A DNA stretch of 64,000 nucleotides from Nemertoderma westbladi (taxonomy: Eukaryota; Xenacoelomorpha; Nemertodermatida; Nemertodermatidae): assembly GCA_032718475.1 (NCBI GenBank), contig JAUCBJ010006459.1, positions 1 through 64,000 of the forward strand, read 5' to 3'. Numbering within the stretch: position 1 is the first letter of the stretch; the number at the start of each line of letters is the position of its first letter. Shown here piece by piece: positions 30,034-39,395 of this stretch. The translations under genes were made by a program, and so were the position numbers. The notes under the pieces are model-generated. The model saw only the letters and a program-made list of their open reading frames with translations. It was not told where the DNA came from and searched no databases.

Positions 30034-30700
30034 TTAGGAGTTTACAAATAGATTTCCACGTACCTGTACACTGTAGTAAGGACAGCGGTGGGATTCCATT
30101 GTCTTTATATGTGAACATTGAGGGTAGTACCCTTATGTGTCACATAGGAGCGGGATTTGTAGGTATAAGAAATGTAATTCTACTTGGAACTCACAATATT
30201 GAGACATTTTTGAAATTTTAGACAATCCATTTGGATTTGAAAATTTTTAAAAATTTTCTCCAGTGAATAGATTTCAGGGTACAGTCGGGTGGAACTTAAA
30301 ATTAGAGAAACAAGAGAGGAAGACTTGCGAGCCTTTCTTAAAAAAAAAATTTTTTAATTAAATTTTACACGGTCTTGTTTCAATAAGTTACGTCGAAATA
30401 GACTCCCCTATATTTATTACTAATTCTTGATTGCTTATTTTCTGATAATAGTTTGGGATCAAAAGGTGAGTATTTTAGACTCACAGCCAGTTTAGCCCAA
30501 ATTCGTTTTTATTTCGGCAAAAAATTTTAGATAAGAAGCAGCGTGTCATTAAAGAAACCTTAGATCTTAGGCTATGGGTAGGAGGTTAGAGCGTTGTCGA
30601 AGCCCAAAGGGCAGACGAAACTCTCACGTCTCCTCACAACTAACTACAAACTCTGTTGTATTCCCTCTAGTAGTAATGATTATGTAACTACACCCTAATT
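30034..30700 (+). other. BEL-C pol-ORF2 spacer
   Basis: AT-rich non-coding DNA between pol and ORF2. It contains one copy of the dyad motif (30,318-30,337), whose 28-bp context (from 30,311) is identical to the copy in pol (from 27,811). A strong splice-donor-like AAAAGGTGAGTATT lies at 30,461-30,475 and a possible acceptor TTTTAG follows at once. How ORF2 is expressed (splicing, subgenomic promoter or reinitiation) cannot be told. Confidence 0.6.
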
Positions 30701-33700
30701 ATGGAGAAAGGGATACAAGGAGAGCCGAGATGGGGATATGATATCCAAGAGGAGGCAGCAGCGCCATTCGAAAGATTTGGAGCCAAGGATTATACTATAT
30801 TTGGTATAAAAGAATTATCGGAAAGTACAGCGAAACTCGTGAGAACTAAATATGACTCGAACGTATTAAAGAGAAGGCAAAACGCATTAAACGAAAGAAT
30901 CGAAAGTTTGCGCCAAACCTTCAACGAACTTTACCCGTACGATGCTTTGTGTGATACGGGAGACATTAGCGAAGACCCCGATACTGAAATTAGTCGTTTG
31001 TATCATACCATGCAATACCTAAAGGCGCATGAACCTATGCCCGCGGTACGCGATGAATTCGATGGAATGCATCTTTACAGACGAACTCGAGGGGACGATA
31101 GAGAAACCAAGGAAGCATTTTCAGTTTATAAACTTTATTATCAATGCGGTTCTTGTATGCGCGAACAACGAAATGCGATTCCGATGCGTTTGAATAAGGA
31201 AAATCCCGAACCGATATTGGCGAGGTGTTCGAATCATCAACAACTACGCTACCAGGAAGGAGGGTATCCTTTATCGAATCCATATCATTCATTTGCTATG
31301 ACCGGACCAAAGGCGGGAGAAACTGTCATTTACCCACCTAAGGTTGTTGAACCCGATGTATTTGAACTTACGCTGGACGAGGCGAATCAGTCAACCCGCG
31401 AAAAGAAAGAAGCTCTTAGCCTATACAGAGCCTACAAGGCTTTCGAGAAAGGTGAGATGGAAGAATGGGGTGGAAGACTCGCGAGCCTACCTTGCCATTG
31501 GACGTCACACGATCAAACTTCAGCTAAGGAGATGACACCGGAAGTTTTCGAGAGCATAAACTTTGCTCAAAACGTTATTCAGAGACTACAGATTGCATCC
31601 CCGGAGAGGCCAAGAGAAATGCAACCGTATAGTACTTCAACTACGAAACCATTGAGTACGACACTCAATTTCCCTATTAGTATACCAGTCCGACAGGATA
31701 CGACGTACGAAATACCCATCGTGGATCATCCAGAAATCATTTCAAACTTGGAGTTTCTTCCTGCAGTTGTTTTCAGCGATATGAGTAAGATATATGATTT
31801 ACGTAGACATATTACTCAAAAGGTCGTGCACAACGTTCCACCTCATATTCAAGATTTCAAGGAACTGGATAGAGCTGGTGCCGACATAGCTCCAAGTAAT
31901 CTGAAAGGATATCTAACCAAGACGATTCGTTTATGGATTGGAACCGGAACCTTCGAGTCGGATACAGATATTGCCGCAGATTGGCGAGGTAAGGTTATTC
32001 GTTTCGATGAGGATAAGGATATAGAGAAGATTTGGCAACCTTCGGAAGAATTGTTGGATGAATGGACTAGGACGTTTAGATCGTTTCAGGAAAACGGTTA
32101 TATGTTTTACGATAACGAGGGCGGCAGTCATCAGCAGAGTTTGACTTCTAAGACTATACAAATTAGAGCGGCGGACGGAGTCCTGCACGTTTTCAGTAGA
32201 CAGAGGAGCGACAAACGAATGCCGATACCTCCAGCGAATACAAAGCGACACCATCTTATCACCGATATAGTAAAGAAGATGGACCAAGCCTGTAATATTG
32301 ACGCTAGAATGCTACCGAAGATGGTAAGAAACATGATTTTAGATAAAACTGTTGTAAAGGTTGGATCAGGAGTAAGGGAGGATTTAATTAGCGACTTCGC
32401 CGGCATGACGGACAGCGATGACCGACTACCGACACCATACGTCGACACTCGACCTCTTATTCTGTGGTCTATAGAACAGGGATATTTTCGTGAGTATAAT
32501 ACTCAGAAGACTGGAACTGGATACATTTCCTACCTGTTATTCAATTGGGATTATAAGGAAAATAAGAGAAACAAGTATATTGAAACTTATGGAGAAGGTG
32601 ATACTCCAGATATGAGTGAGTTTGAATCACAGCTTAAATGGAGAGGATGCATGTATTGGGCTATTACGTCACCTCCAAGAGCGGTCTTACAATATTATTT
32701 AGCGATAGAGTCGTCAGTGAATGTTTGCCTAATCGCCGACATTGTGTCTCGGACTCTCAAAAGACATCCACTTTGTCTCGGAGAAGATCATACGTTCTAC
32801 ATGGAAGGGAGAATTCGTACCGACGTGTTTAGACGATTCCTTGAACCCTTCTACAACTCCGACGCTCAGTGTAATGCCTTTACTCGAGCAGGATTTAGCA
32901 TATTTCGAGACGTGTATCTTCGCTGTGCGGGATCTCTTATCGAAAGACCATCTATGTTTACACTGTTACCCAATGAAGGAGAACGTATCGTGGAAATTAC
33001 GGATGAATCACGGCAGACGCGCGCGCCTATCGGTCACCTTGGTGATGAATTCGAAGTAACTACTACGATCGCCGACGATCCTTTAGAGGAACTTCTTGAG
33101 ATAGAAAGGAACCTCCCGAAGAAATCTCAGACGGAGATTCGACAACTTGAAGCAACAGATGCTATAGTTTGTATACAACCTTCAGAAACCTACCAACCCA
33201 TAGACCCAGATGATTACGATTATAGTGTGGGAGGAAGCGCTCGACCGATTGGAGATCTTATATATGAACGAGTGTGGTACCCTGCGAATACGATGTGTAG
33301 TAAATGTGGCGTCGCTGGACATCATATGGCAAAGTGCAGTGGAAAGCACATTACTACGACTCAGCTAATCTGTGGATGGTGTGGGGATCAAGGGTCTCAT
33401 ACCTTTTATACTTGCTGGAGATTTATGGCCCAATGTACTTATTGCAATATAAAGGGACATCGAGCATCTGAATGCCAACTAAGGGACATACCTTATGAAC
33501 ACGAATCTGTAAAACTCGTGAGGAAGTTATTTGATGAGTGGGAAGATTTAGCCGACGAACATGTATCAGCACAAAGAAGACGGTTTCCGTTGAGAGCGCA
33601 TCTCGGATTTTGGGCGGTAAATCCCCAGACGATGATGTCGGAAGGATATATCTCCGCTATGCCCCAATATGACGAACTTATCGAGGTTGTCGATATTTTG

Positions 33701-34426
33701 CCCCACGACAGCGGATTCCGAGTGGTGCGCGAGTATCTGTTACAAATTCACCCGGATAACAAAAACACGTGGAATTTTCAGAAAGTCGTTAATCGGATTA
33801 CGTATGGTGAATTCGATCGTTTCCGAACTGAAAAGCGGAACAAGGGAGCTTGGTTAACCGTCGCATGGGCGTACCGAGCCGCGTTTTACCACAAACGTAT
33901 ACGAGCGAGCGTATTCGAGGAAGAAGAGGTCCTAGAGGCGACAAATATACCAGCCACTCCGGTTGCGCCGTCTGCACGTCACCCTCGGGAGGACGGGCAG
34001 GGTAGGATCATACGGGTCCAAAAGGTGGGCCAACAATTAAAGAAAATTATTAATGTAGAAGAACGCAAAGGAGTTGAGCCGACTATTCGAGTTACTCGGG
34101 ATACGGTATCACTTCCAAGAGAACCAGTAGGAGGGTCGGGACATACACCAGCTGATCAACAGGGGGCGCAAGCTACTCTTGGGTCTGCGTCGTCCGCTTC
34201 TCGCGCGTTCCCAGACGTTCTACCAACTGTAGTGACGACTGATCGGTCACGAGGAATCGGTCGAGGTTTTGGGATGCTAAATAAACGAATTTGCGAGGAA
34301 ATAGTCGCACCGTCTCTCAACGTCCCAAGTAAACCAGTGACTCGCCCCACAAGTCCCATATCGCGAGCAAAGTCACCTGTGCGCAGTTTTCGAGGACGCG
34401 GCAGGGCTCGATCCACTAAGCGATAA
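30701..34426 (+). CDS. BEL-C ORF2: DEDD exonuclease-like domain plus three zinc knuckles
   Basis: 1,241 codons, uninterrupted, starting 667 bp after pol. Visible parts: a possible zinc site C149-x2-C152...C176-x2-H179; an exonuclease-like region ~440-700 with Exo I-like FYDNEG (D471, E473), a following strand pair TIQIRAADGVLHVF, Exo II-like VVKVGSGVREDL (K553, D561), VDTRPLI, and a weak Exo III-like QYYLAIESS (Y666, E670 where Asp is expected); three CCHC-type knuckles (C866/C869/H874/C879; C891/C894/H900/C905; C912/C915/H920/C925); a region FWAVNPQTMMSEGY shared with BEL-B ORF2; and an Arg/Ser/Pro basic tail. No signal peptide or membrane segment, so it is not an envelope. Function is inferred: RNA/DNA-binding, perhaps an inactive nuclease. 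A damaged copy lies at 52,104-55,834. Confidence 0.85.
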   Translation: MEKGIQGEPRWGYDIQEEAAAPFERFGAKDYTIFGIKELSESTAKLVRTKYDSNVLKRRQNALNERIESLRQTFNELYPYDALCDTGDISEDPDTEISRLYHTMQYLKAHEPMPAVRDEFDGMHLYRRTRGDDRETKEAFSVYKLYYQCGSCMREQRNAIPMRLNKENPEPILARCSNHQQLRYQEGGYPLSNPYHSFAMTGPKAGETVIYPPKVVEPDVFELTLDEANQSTREKKEALSLYRAYKAFEKGEMEEWGGRLASLPCHWTSHDQTSAKEMTPEVFESINFAQNVIQRLQIASPERPREMQPYSTSTTKPLSTTLNFPISIPVRQDTTYEIPIVDHPEIISNLEFLPAVVFSDMSKIYDLRRHITQKVVHNVPPHIQDFKELDRAGADIAPSNLKGYLTKTIRLWIGTGTFESDTDIAADWRGKVIRFDEDKDIEKIWQPSEELLDEWTRTFRSFQENGYMFYDNEGGSHQQSLTSKTIQIRAADGVLHVFSRQRSDKRMPIPPANTKRHHLITDIVKKMDQACNIDARMLPKMVRNMILDKTVVKVGSGVREDLISDFAGMTDSDDRLPTPYVDTRPLILWSIEQGYFREYNTQKTGTGYISYLLFNWDYKENKRNKYIETYGEGDTPDMSEFESQLKWRGCMYWAITSPPRAVLQYYLAIESSVNVCLIADIVSRTLKRHPLCLGEDHTFYMEGRIRTDVFRRFLEPFYNSDAQCNAFTRAGFSIFRDVYLRCAGSLIERPSMFTLLPNEGERIVEITDESRQTRAPIGHLGDEFEVTTTIADDPLEELLEIERNLPKKSQTEIRQLEATDAIVCIQPSETYQPIDPDDYDYSVGGSARPIGDLIYERVWYPANTMCSKCGVAGHHMAKCSGKHITTTQLICGWCGDQGSHTFYTCWRFMAQCTYCNIKGHRASECQLRDIPYEHESVKLVRKLFDEWEDLADEHVSAQRRRFPLRAHLGFWAVNPQTMMSEGYISAMPQYDELIEVVDILPHDSGFRVVREYLLQIHPDNKNTWNFQKVVNRITYGEFDRFRTEKRNKGAWLTVAWAYRAAFYHKRIRASVFEEEEVLEATNIPATPVAPSARHPREDGQGRIIRVQKVGQQLKKIINVEERKGVEPTIRVTRDTVSLPREPVGGSGHTPADQQGAQATLGSASSASRAFPDVLPTVVTTDRSRGIGRGFGMLNKRICEEIVAPSLNVPSKPVTRPTSPISRAKSPVRSFRGRGRARSTKR

Positions 34427-35280
34427 AAGGGAGGGCAAGGGTGGACGTAAGACTCGTGAGCATTTCTTATGATTTGTGATTTATTTTGAATTATATGTTT
34501 TATATTTAGAAAATTTAGTAAAACTTATATTTTATATTTGTGCTTATTCCGAACTTATGCAATTTGTATTGTTCCGAATTTATGAAATTTAGAAATAAGA
34601 ACTTATATTTTGTAAAACTTATATTTAGTAAAACTTATATTTTATATTTGTGATTATTCCGAACTTATGCAATTTATATTATTCCGAACTTATGCAATTT
34701 ATATTGTTCCGAATATTATGCAATTTATATTTTATGAGCAGTATTACAGTGAAACAGAAAGTAAGGGTAGATGGAAGACTCGTGGGCCTTTCTTATAGTT
34801 TCATTTGTAAAGTGTTATTTTGTATTTAGAAAGTTTTATAGTCAGAAATTTGTGCTTAGAAAGACTCATATTTGTAATTATTCCAAACTTATGCAATCTA
34901 CATTTAGGCACGAAAGTATTTGTAATTACTTGAATTTATGCAATATTTGAGATGCAATAGTAGATGGAAGACTCGCGAGCCTTTCTTATTGTTTTCATTT
35001 ATTTGTATTTGTAATTGTTTGAATTTATGCAATATTGAGATGCAATAGATTTATATTGGTGAATTTAATTTAGATTTATATTGTACTTACTTAGTAAAGC
35101 CTTAAATACGTAAAGTTTGAATTTGTAATTATTTTGTATCGAATCATTACGTAGAAAGGAAGTATTGTTTGAAATTTAATTGTAAATATGTAAGTACGCC
35201 CTAAGTATTCTATAGTTTAATTGATTATTGGTGAAAACCGTATATTTTATGCACGATAATATCCTGTTTTCATGGAGCGG
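34427..35280 (+). other. BEL-C 3' untranslated region
   Basis: AT-rich, with imperfect repeats of CTTATGCAATTTATATT and three dyad motifs (34,447; 34,773; 34,966), each followed by TTCTTAT-type sequence. The expected polypurine tract before the 3' LTR is weak (GGAGCGG, 35,274-35,280). Confidence 0.75.
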
Positions 35281-37204
35281 TATAGAATTATATTCCCTAA
35301 ATGCCGTGGATTTTCAAAATTTTATTTTATTCGGATTAACTTTGTAAAGATTGCTTTGAGTTCTCATTCGTATTGGTTCTATCATTTGTACATCTATCGG
35401 TCAAGTGGTTCAGTAGCTCAGTCGGTAGAGCGTTGGAAATTATATGTGTAGTAGGTGTTGAGTTCGAATCCTAGTAAGTGCGAATTATTTTTTGTACAGA
35501 ATTTCAACTCATTTAAATTAACCGCTACAAATTAATTGCATTTATCTGTACCAATGAGACTGTAGTTATTTGATTGTAACCAATGTCGTGCAAGTTATAT
35601 ATTAGCTGGACCAATAGCTATCTTTAAAACCCCGTTAGAACCCATAGAACAATCGAGAATTTTCTCGATTGATTGCGGCACAAATTTGCTATATAAAGGT
35701 GCGATTTGTTCATTAGTTATTCACTTCTACTTCACAGATTATCTTATCAATATTCTGTTGTGCTTAGTTTATTTCAGATTACATTGTACATATTATTATA
35801 ATCTTCTGTAATAAAGTCAGAATATTCTCTCAGCTTTTCTATCTGTTTTACTATGGATTCACTACGGTGAACAAACTCAGGGACAGGATGGCCGGCTAGA
35901 GATCGGGCCGCAGCAATGAACGGGAACATCACGGGAATGTAGACGAGAGACAACCCGCAATACCATTTAGAGTTATTCGCCCATCGCCTGAAAGGTTAGA
36001 CAGCGTTCGATCCTTGCTACCTAAGTGTAAGACCAAAAGATCAAAAGGTAGACGTAGTGACACGCTGTAAGCCCAAAATTACATCATAGGGACTGTACTG
36101 TCTTGATTCAGGAAAACCCACAGTAGACCTTCACATTCCTACGGGGGGGGGGGGGGGGGGGGAGAGAGAGCGCAGGCAGATACTAGTACGCAGATAGGAC
36201 GTAGGCACACCGGTACAAGGCATACACATTGGTTAGGGTGCAGCAAACTGTACGCTTAACTCTTGCTAAGTACAGGTGCGTGTGCGACTATTTGCAGTAC
36301 GACAGTGTCCATTACATCAGAACTTGTAGGCTAGGGGGTTGCTGTGTTTTTACCTGAATTGGGATTGTACCGTTCGGGCGGTAGGGCAGTTTACGTACTA
36401 GGCGCAAATAAATTGAGGCTATCAGGGATATACTAACATCTACCGTGTCCCCGCCAACGCCCTAATAGGAAGTTACCCGGACTACCTGGGTGACTAAAAT
36501 TCTAGATAGGAGCCAGGATAGCTATTAGTACCTGTACGCCTACAGTAGTAAACTAACACATCTCTTCTTAGTATCAGGGACCTGGTACCTAAAATTGCCG
36601 AATTCTGGGCGTAGTATTAACCTTATGCCTGAATTTGAGTCCTGGAAATACGCAAGAGGGGAAGGAACCTTATCATTCGTGAGTATTGGACCTACAAGTT
36701 ACAAAATTAGAATATTCGTAAATGCACACCGTACCCAGTAATTATATATGTGAAGGAGCAAAACTGTTTTGACCGTTCAGAATTAACACGCGCGTTAGAA
36801 ATTATTTACACCTCGAAATATATAAAATTAACTTTTGTCCGTACTGTGCTTTGCCCGCTAGTTAGACATCTCCAAATCTCTGCCTGTACCTAGCTAGCGT
36901 CTCTTTGCCCAACCATATAAATCACACCGCGGCAAGGTATACGAGCCTCTTAGTCCGTCAGTGAGTCAGCCTGATTTTAGGATTCGCTGCGCGGGATTTT
37001 GTTTTATCGAAGTTTGTCTGCTCGTAGACTGTTTTCTGCCTCACCGGTTATAAGAGATCGATACTGCAATATATTCGCTTACTTAGTTTATTGTTTTGGT
37101 GAGAAGGTCGGATTTATGATTTCATTTACAAACTTTACAGTAGGATATTGCAGGTATTGTTACCGTCTCTTCGCATAGTAGGAATAGGCGTATCTCTTCA
37201 ATTA
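35281..37204 (+). repeat. BEL-C 3' LTR
   Basis: 1,924 bp, matching 18,617-20,530 apart from three substitutions noticed and a G run of 20 (36,143-36,162) against 10. TATA block at 36,915-36,922; tRNA-like module at 35,405-35,484. Followed by the TTGAA target copy and BEL-B sequence. Confidence 0.93.
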
Positions 37205-37325
37205 TTGAAAGATGAGTGGGACGTAGAGGTACCAGAGGAAATCAAGAAACAGTGGAGCAAGTGGACAGGAGACTTGGAGAAGATGGGAACATACAACATG
37301 CCACGGGTGTATGTTCTCCGACGCG
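37205..37325 (+). CDS. pol: BEL-B pol, short segment right of the BEL-C insertion
   Basis: After the target copy, the frame reads DEWDVEVPEEIKKQWSKWTG and on to NMPRVY, the linker between RT thumb and RNase H in BEL elements. At about 37,311 the sequence jumps directly to FSDAS of RNase H in a different frame. BEL-C has roughly 15 extra residues here (PRVYFPLQ...ELHCFSDAS), so a small deletion of about 45-50 bp with frameshift has removed this part of BEL-B. Confidence 0.75.
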
Positions 37326-39395
37326 TCGTTGGAAGCGTACGGAGCGGCACTCTACTTAGTACAACGAAAAGGGGCTCATAAGCCAAGGCTAGCCTTTAGC
37401 AAAGCAAAGTCAACGCCGCCAGACTCAGCATCTGTTCCCAAGTTAGAATTGACAGCTGCGAGACTAGGAGTAAGAGCCACAGCCTACCTAGTAGATACTA
37501 TTCCCAACATAGTGGAGACACACTACTGGATGGACTCCATGGTAGTGCTCGGTTGGCTACACAACGAAAGGACGAGATATCCGATATTCGTCGCGAATAG
37601 AGTGGACGAAATAAGGGCGAGCACAGAACTGGAAAGGTGGCACTACTGCCAAACAGACGAGAACCCAGCGGACTTGCTGTCGAGGGGCGTGGAACGCCAC
37701 ACTTTCCTGAAGAAGGAAGTATTGTGGCAACATGGGCCACAATTTCTGAGCGATAGGGAGGCCTGGCCGCCGATAAGGAAGGTGGACCCGGGCTCGGAAG
37801 TAGTATCAGAAGGAGAAGAGGGGGATTCAGAGGGAGAAGAGATATACTCCCAGATGGTGAGGGAGATTAGGGACGTGCAACCAGGAAGGGAACTGTGCGA
37901 TAACCCAACGGATAAACTCCTCAGCTACAGTTCTAGTTGGTATAAGACCAAGAAACTAGTAGCGTACTGGAGAGCCTTCGGGAATTTCCTTGCGGGAGTT
38001 GGCAAGGACAAGAAGATCAGGACAACCATAGATCTGGAGGGAGCGGCGAAGGCAGTGATCCGCTATGAACAATGGAAGAACTACGGTGACGAGGTAGAAC
38101 GCGTCGGTAACCAACAGCACCTCCGACGGGACAGCGAGCTGATTACGCTGTCGCCACAACTCAATGATGACGGGATTCTAGTAATGAATTCTAGGGTGGG
38201 ATACAACAATAGCATAGTCGTACCACCGAAACCCATCATCATTCCTACAGGATCGCCAATAGTCCACCAGATTATATGGGACTCCCATAAATCGATATTA
38301 TATGGGGGCACCAACCGAACCCTCACAGAGATAAGGAGGACCTATTGGGTCAAACAATTAAGGAAGAAGGTTAAAGCGGTAGTGGGGCAGTGCCAGACCT
38401 GCCGACGGGCGAAGAAGGAGCGAGCCATACAGGAGATGGCGCCACTACCGGCGAGTAGGGTAAGACAGCACGACCCGCCATTTACGCATTGCGGTGTGGA
38501 CATGTTCGGGCCGATAAAGATCAAGGTGATGCGACACACGGAGAAACGCTACGGTATTATCTTCGTATGCAACAATACGCGGGCGGTAGGGATAGAACTC
38601 GCCCAAGATGCAACCGCATCAGCGTTCATTAACGCCTTAGAAAGGTTTAGGGACCGCAAAGGTGGGACGATCGCAGTGATATACAGCGACAACGGCACCA
38701 ACTTTGTGGGTGCAGAGAGTGAGATGGCAGAGGCCCTGGACATCTTGGAGGGGGAAGAAGTCAAGGCAGCCATGAGGAGACGTCAAGTAAAGTGGGAGAG
38801 ACGGACGCCGTATGCACCACATACACTAGGATGCGTCGAGAGACTGGTGGGCAGTTCAAAGCGTCTAATGACGAAGCTAATGAACACCCACATGGTCACT
38901 GAGGACGTTTTACGGACAGTACTTGCGAAGTGCGAGGGGATCATTAATAGCAGACCGCTATATCCGGAGAATGATGACCCTGAGTCGTTAGACGTGCTGA
39001 CGCCTAGCCATTTCCTGATGGAAAGGCCAGCGACCATCGATATGCGGGGTGTAGACGCAGATGACATACACTCCCGCCAAAGTTGGAAAGTCGCAAAGGC
39101 GATAAGCGCTGAGTATTGGAGGAGATGGGTCGAGGAATACCTACCCACGCTCCATAAGCGAAGCAAATGGAGGAAACCGAACAGGGAGTTAAGAACAGGA
39201 GATCTCGTAATCGTTACGGATGATACTATCATCAACAACCAGTGGCGGTTGGCGAGAGTTGTAGACACCTACTCCGACGAGGACGGAAGAGTCCGATCGG
39301 TAGAAGTGCGGATAGGTGGAAAGATAGGTGCGAAGGACAGAAAAACCTACAGGAGAGCAGTAGGGAAATGCTGTCTTCTAGAAGGGGCACCTTAG
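37311..39395 (+). CDS. pol: BEL-B pol: RNase H and integrase
   Basis: 694 codons. Starts at the first RNase H motif (FSDASLEAYGAAL), then LELTAARLG and HYWMDSMVVLGWL. The integrase zinc domain shows H...H (IIWDSHKSILYGGTNRT) and CQTCRR. The catalytic core shows CGVDMFGPI (D), IYSDNGTNFVGA (D) and TPYAPHTLGCVERLV (E). The C-terminus has the SH3-like segment (NRELRTGDLVIVTDD to WRLARVVDTY). Unlike BEL-C, there is no long Lys/PD-rich insert between RNase H and integrase, only a short acidic stretch (EGEEGDSEGEE). The ORF is intact from RNase H to the stop at 39,395. Confidence 0.92.
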   Translation: MFSDASLEAYGAALYLVQRKGAHKPRLAFSKAKSTPPDSASVPKLELTAARLGVRATAYLVDTIPNIVETHYWMDSMVVLGWLHNERTRYPIFVANRVDEIRASTELERWHYCQTDENPADLLSRGVERHTFLKKEVLWQHGPQFLSDREAWPPIRKVDPGSEVVSEGEEGDSEGEEIYSQMVREIRDVQPGRELCDNPTDKLLSYSSSWYKTKKLVAYWRAFGNFLAGVGKDKKIRTTIDLEGAAKAVIRYEQWKNYGDEVERVGNQQHLRRDSELITLSPQLNDDGILVMNSRVGYNNSIVVPPKPIIIPTGSPIVHQIIWDSHKSILYGGTNRTLTEIRRTYWVKQLRKKVKAVVGQCQTCRRAKKERAIQEMAPLPASRVRQHDPPFTHCGVDMFGPIKIKVMRHTEKRYGIIFVCNNTRAVGIELAQDATASAFINALERFRDRKGGTIAVIYSDNGTNFVGAESEMAEALDILEGEEVKAAMRRRQVKWERRTPYAPHTLGCVERLVGSSKRLMTKLMNTHMVTEDVLRTVLAKCEGIINSRPLYPENDDPESLDVLTPSHFLMERPATIDMRGVDADDIHSRQSWKVAKAISAEYWRRWVEEYLPTLHKRSKWRKPNRELRTGDLVIVTDDTIINNQWRLARVVDTYSDEDGRVRSVEVRIGGKIGAKDRKTYRRAVGKCCLLEGAP

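Larger units (their letters stand above)
21429..34985 (+). promoter_or_regulatory. Dispersed 20-bp dyad motif of BEL-C (11 copies)
   Basis: Consensus GGAAGACTCGCGAGCCTTTC, an imperfect palindrome centred on CTCGCGAG. Copies (start): 21,429; 23,145; 23,229; 23,313; 25,787; 27,818; 30,318; 31,472; 34,447; 34,773; 34,966. Variants change CGCGAG to TGCGAG, TGTGAG, CGTGAG or CGTGGG. In coding copies the same bases are read as KTREPTE and KTCEPTE in gag but as RLASL in pol and ORF2, so the selected or copied unit is nucleotide sequence. Function unknown: a protein-binding site, RNA hairpin or self-spreading micro-repeat. Confidence 0.8.
18617..37204 (+). mobile_element. BEL-C: complete BEL/Pao element with extra ORF2, nested in BEL-B
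   Basis: Two long terminal repeats (18,617-20,530 and 35,281-37,204) enclose gag-pro-pol (21,341-30,033) and a second ORF (30,701-34,426). A TTGAA target duplication flanks it (18,612-18,616; 37,205-37,209). The LTRs begin TATAGAATTA and end TTCAATTA, not TG...CA. LTR differences noticed are three substitutions and a G-run that is 10 bases longer in the 3' LTR, which accounts for the whole length difference. This is fewer per base than in the BEL-B LTRs, as expected for the younger, inner element. Confidence 0.95.

Noticed and set aside
30701-34426. ORF2 as an envelope gene
   Set aside because: No signal peptide, transmembrane helix, furin-like site or glycosylation-rich ectodomain; zinc knuckles and a basic tail point to nucleic-acid binding.
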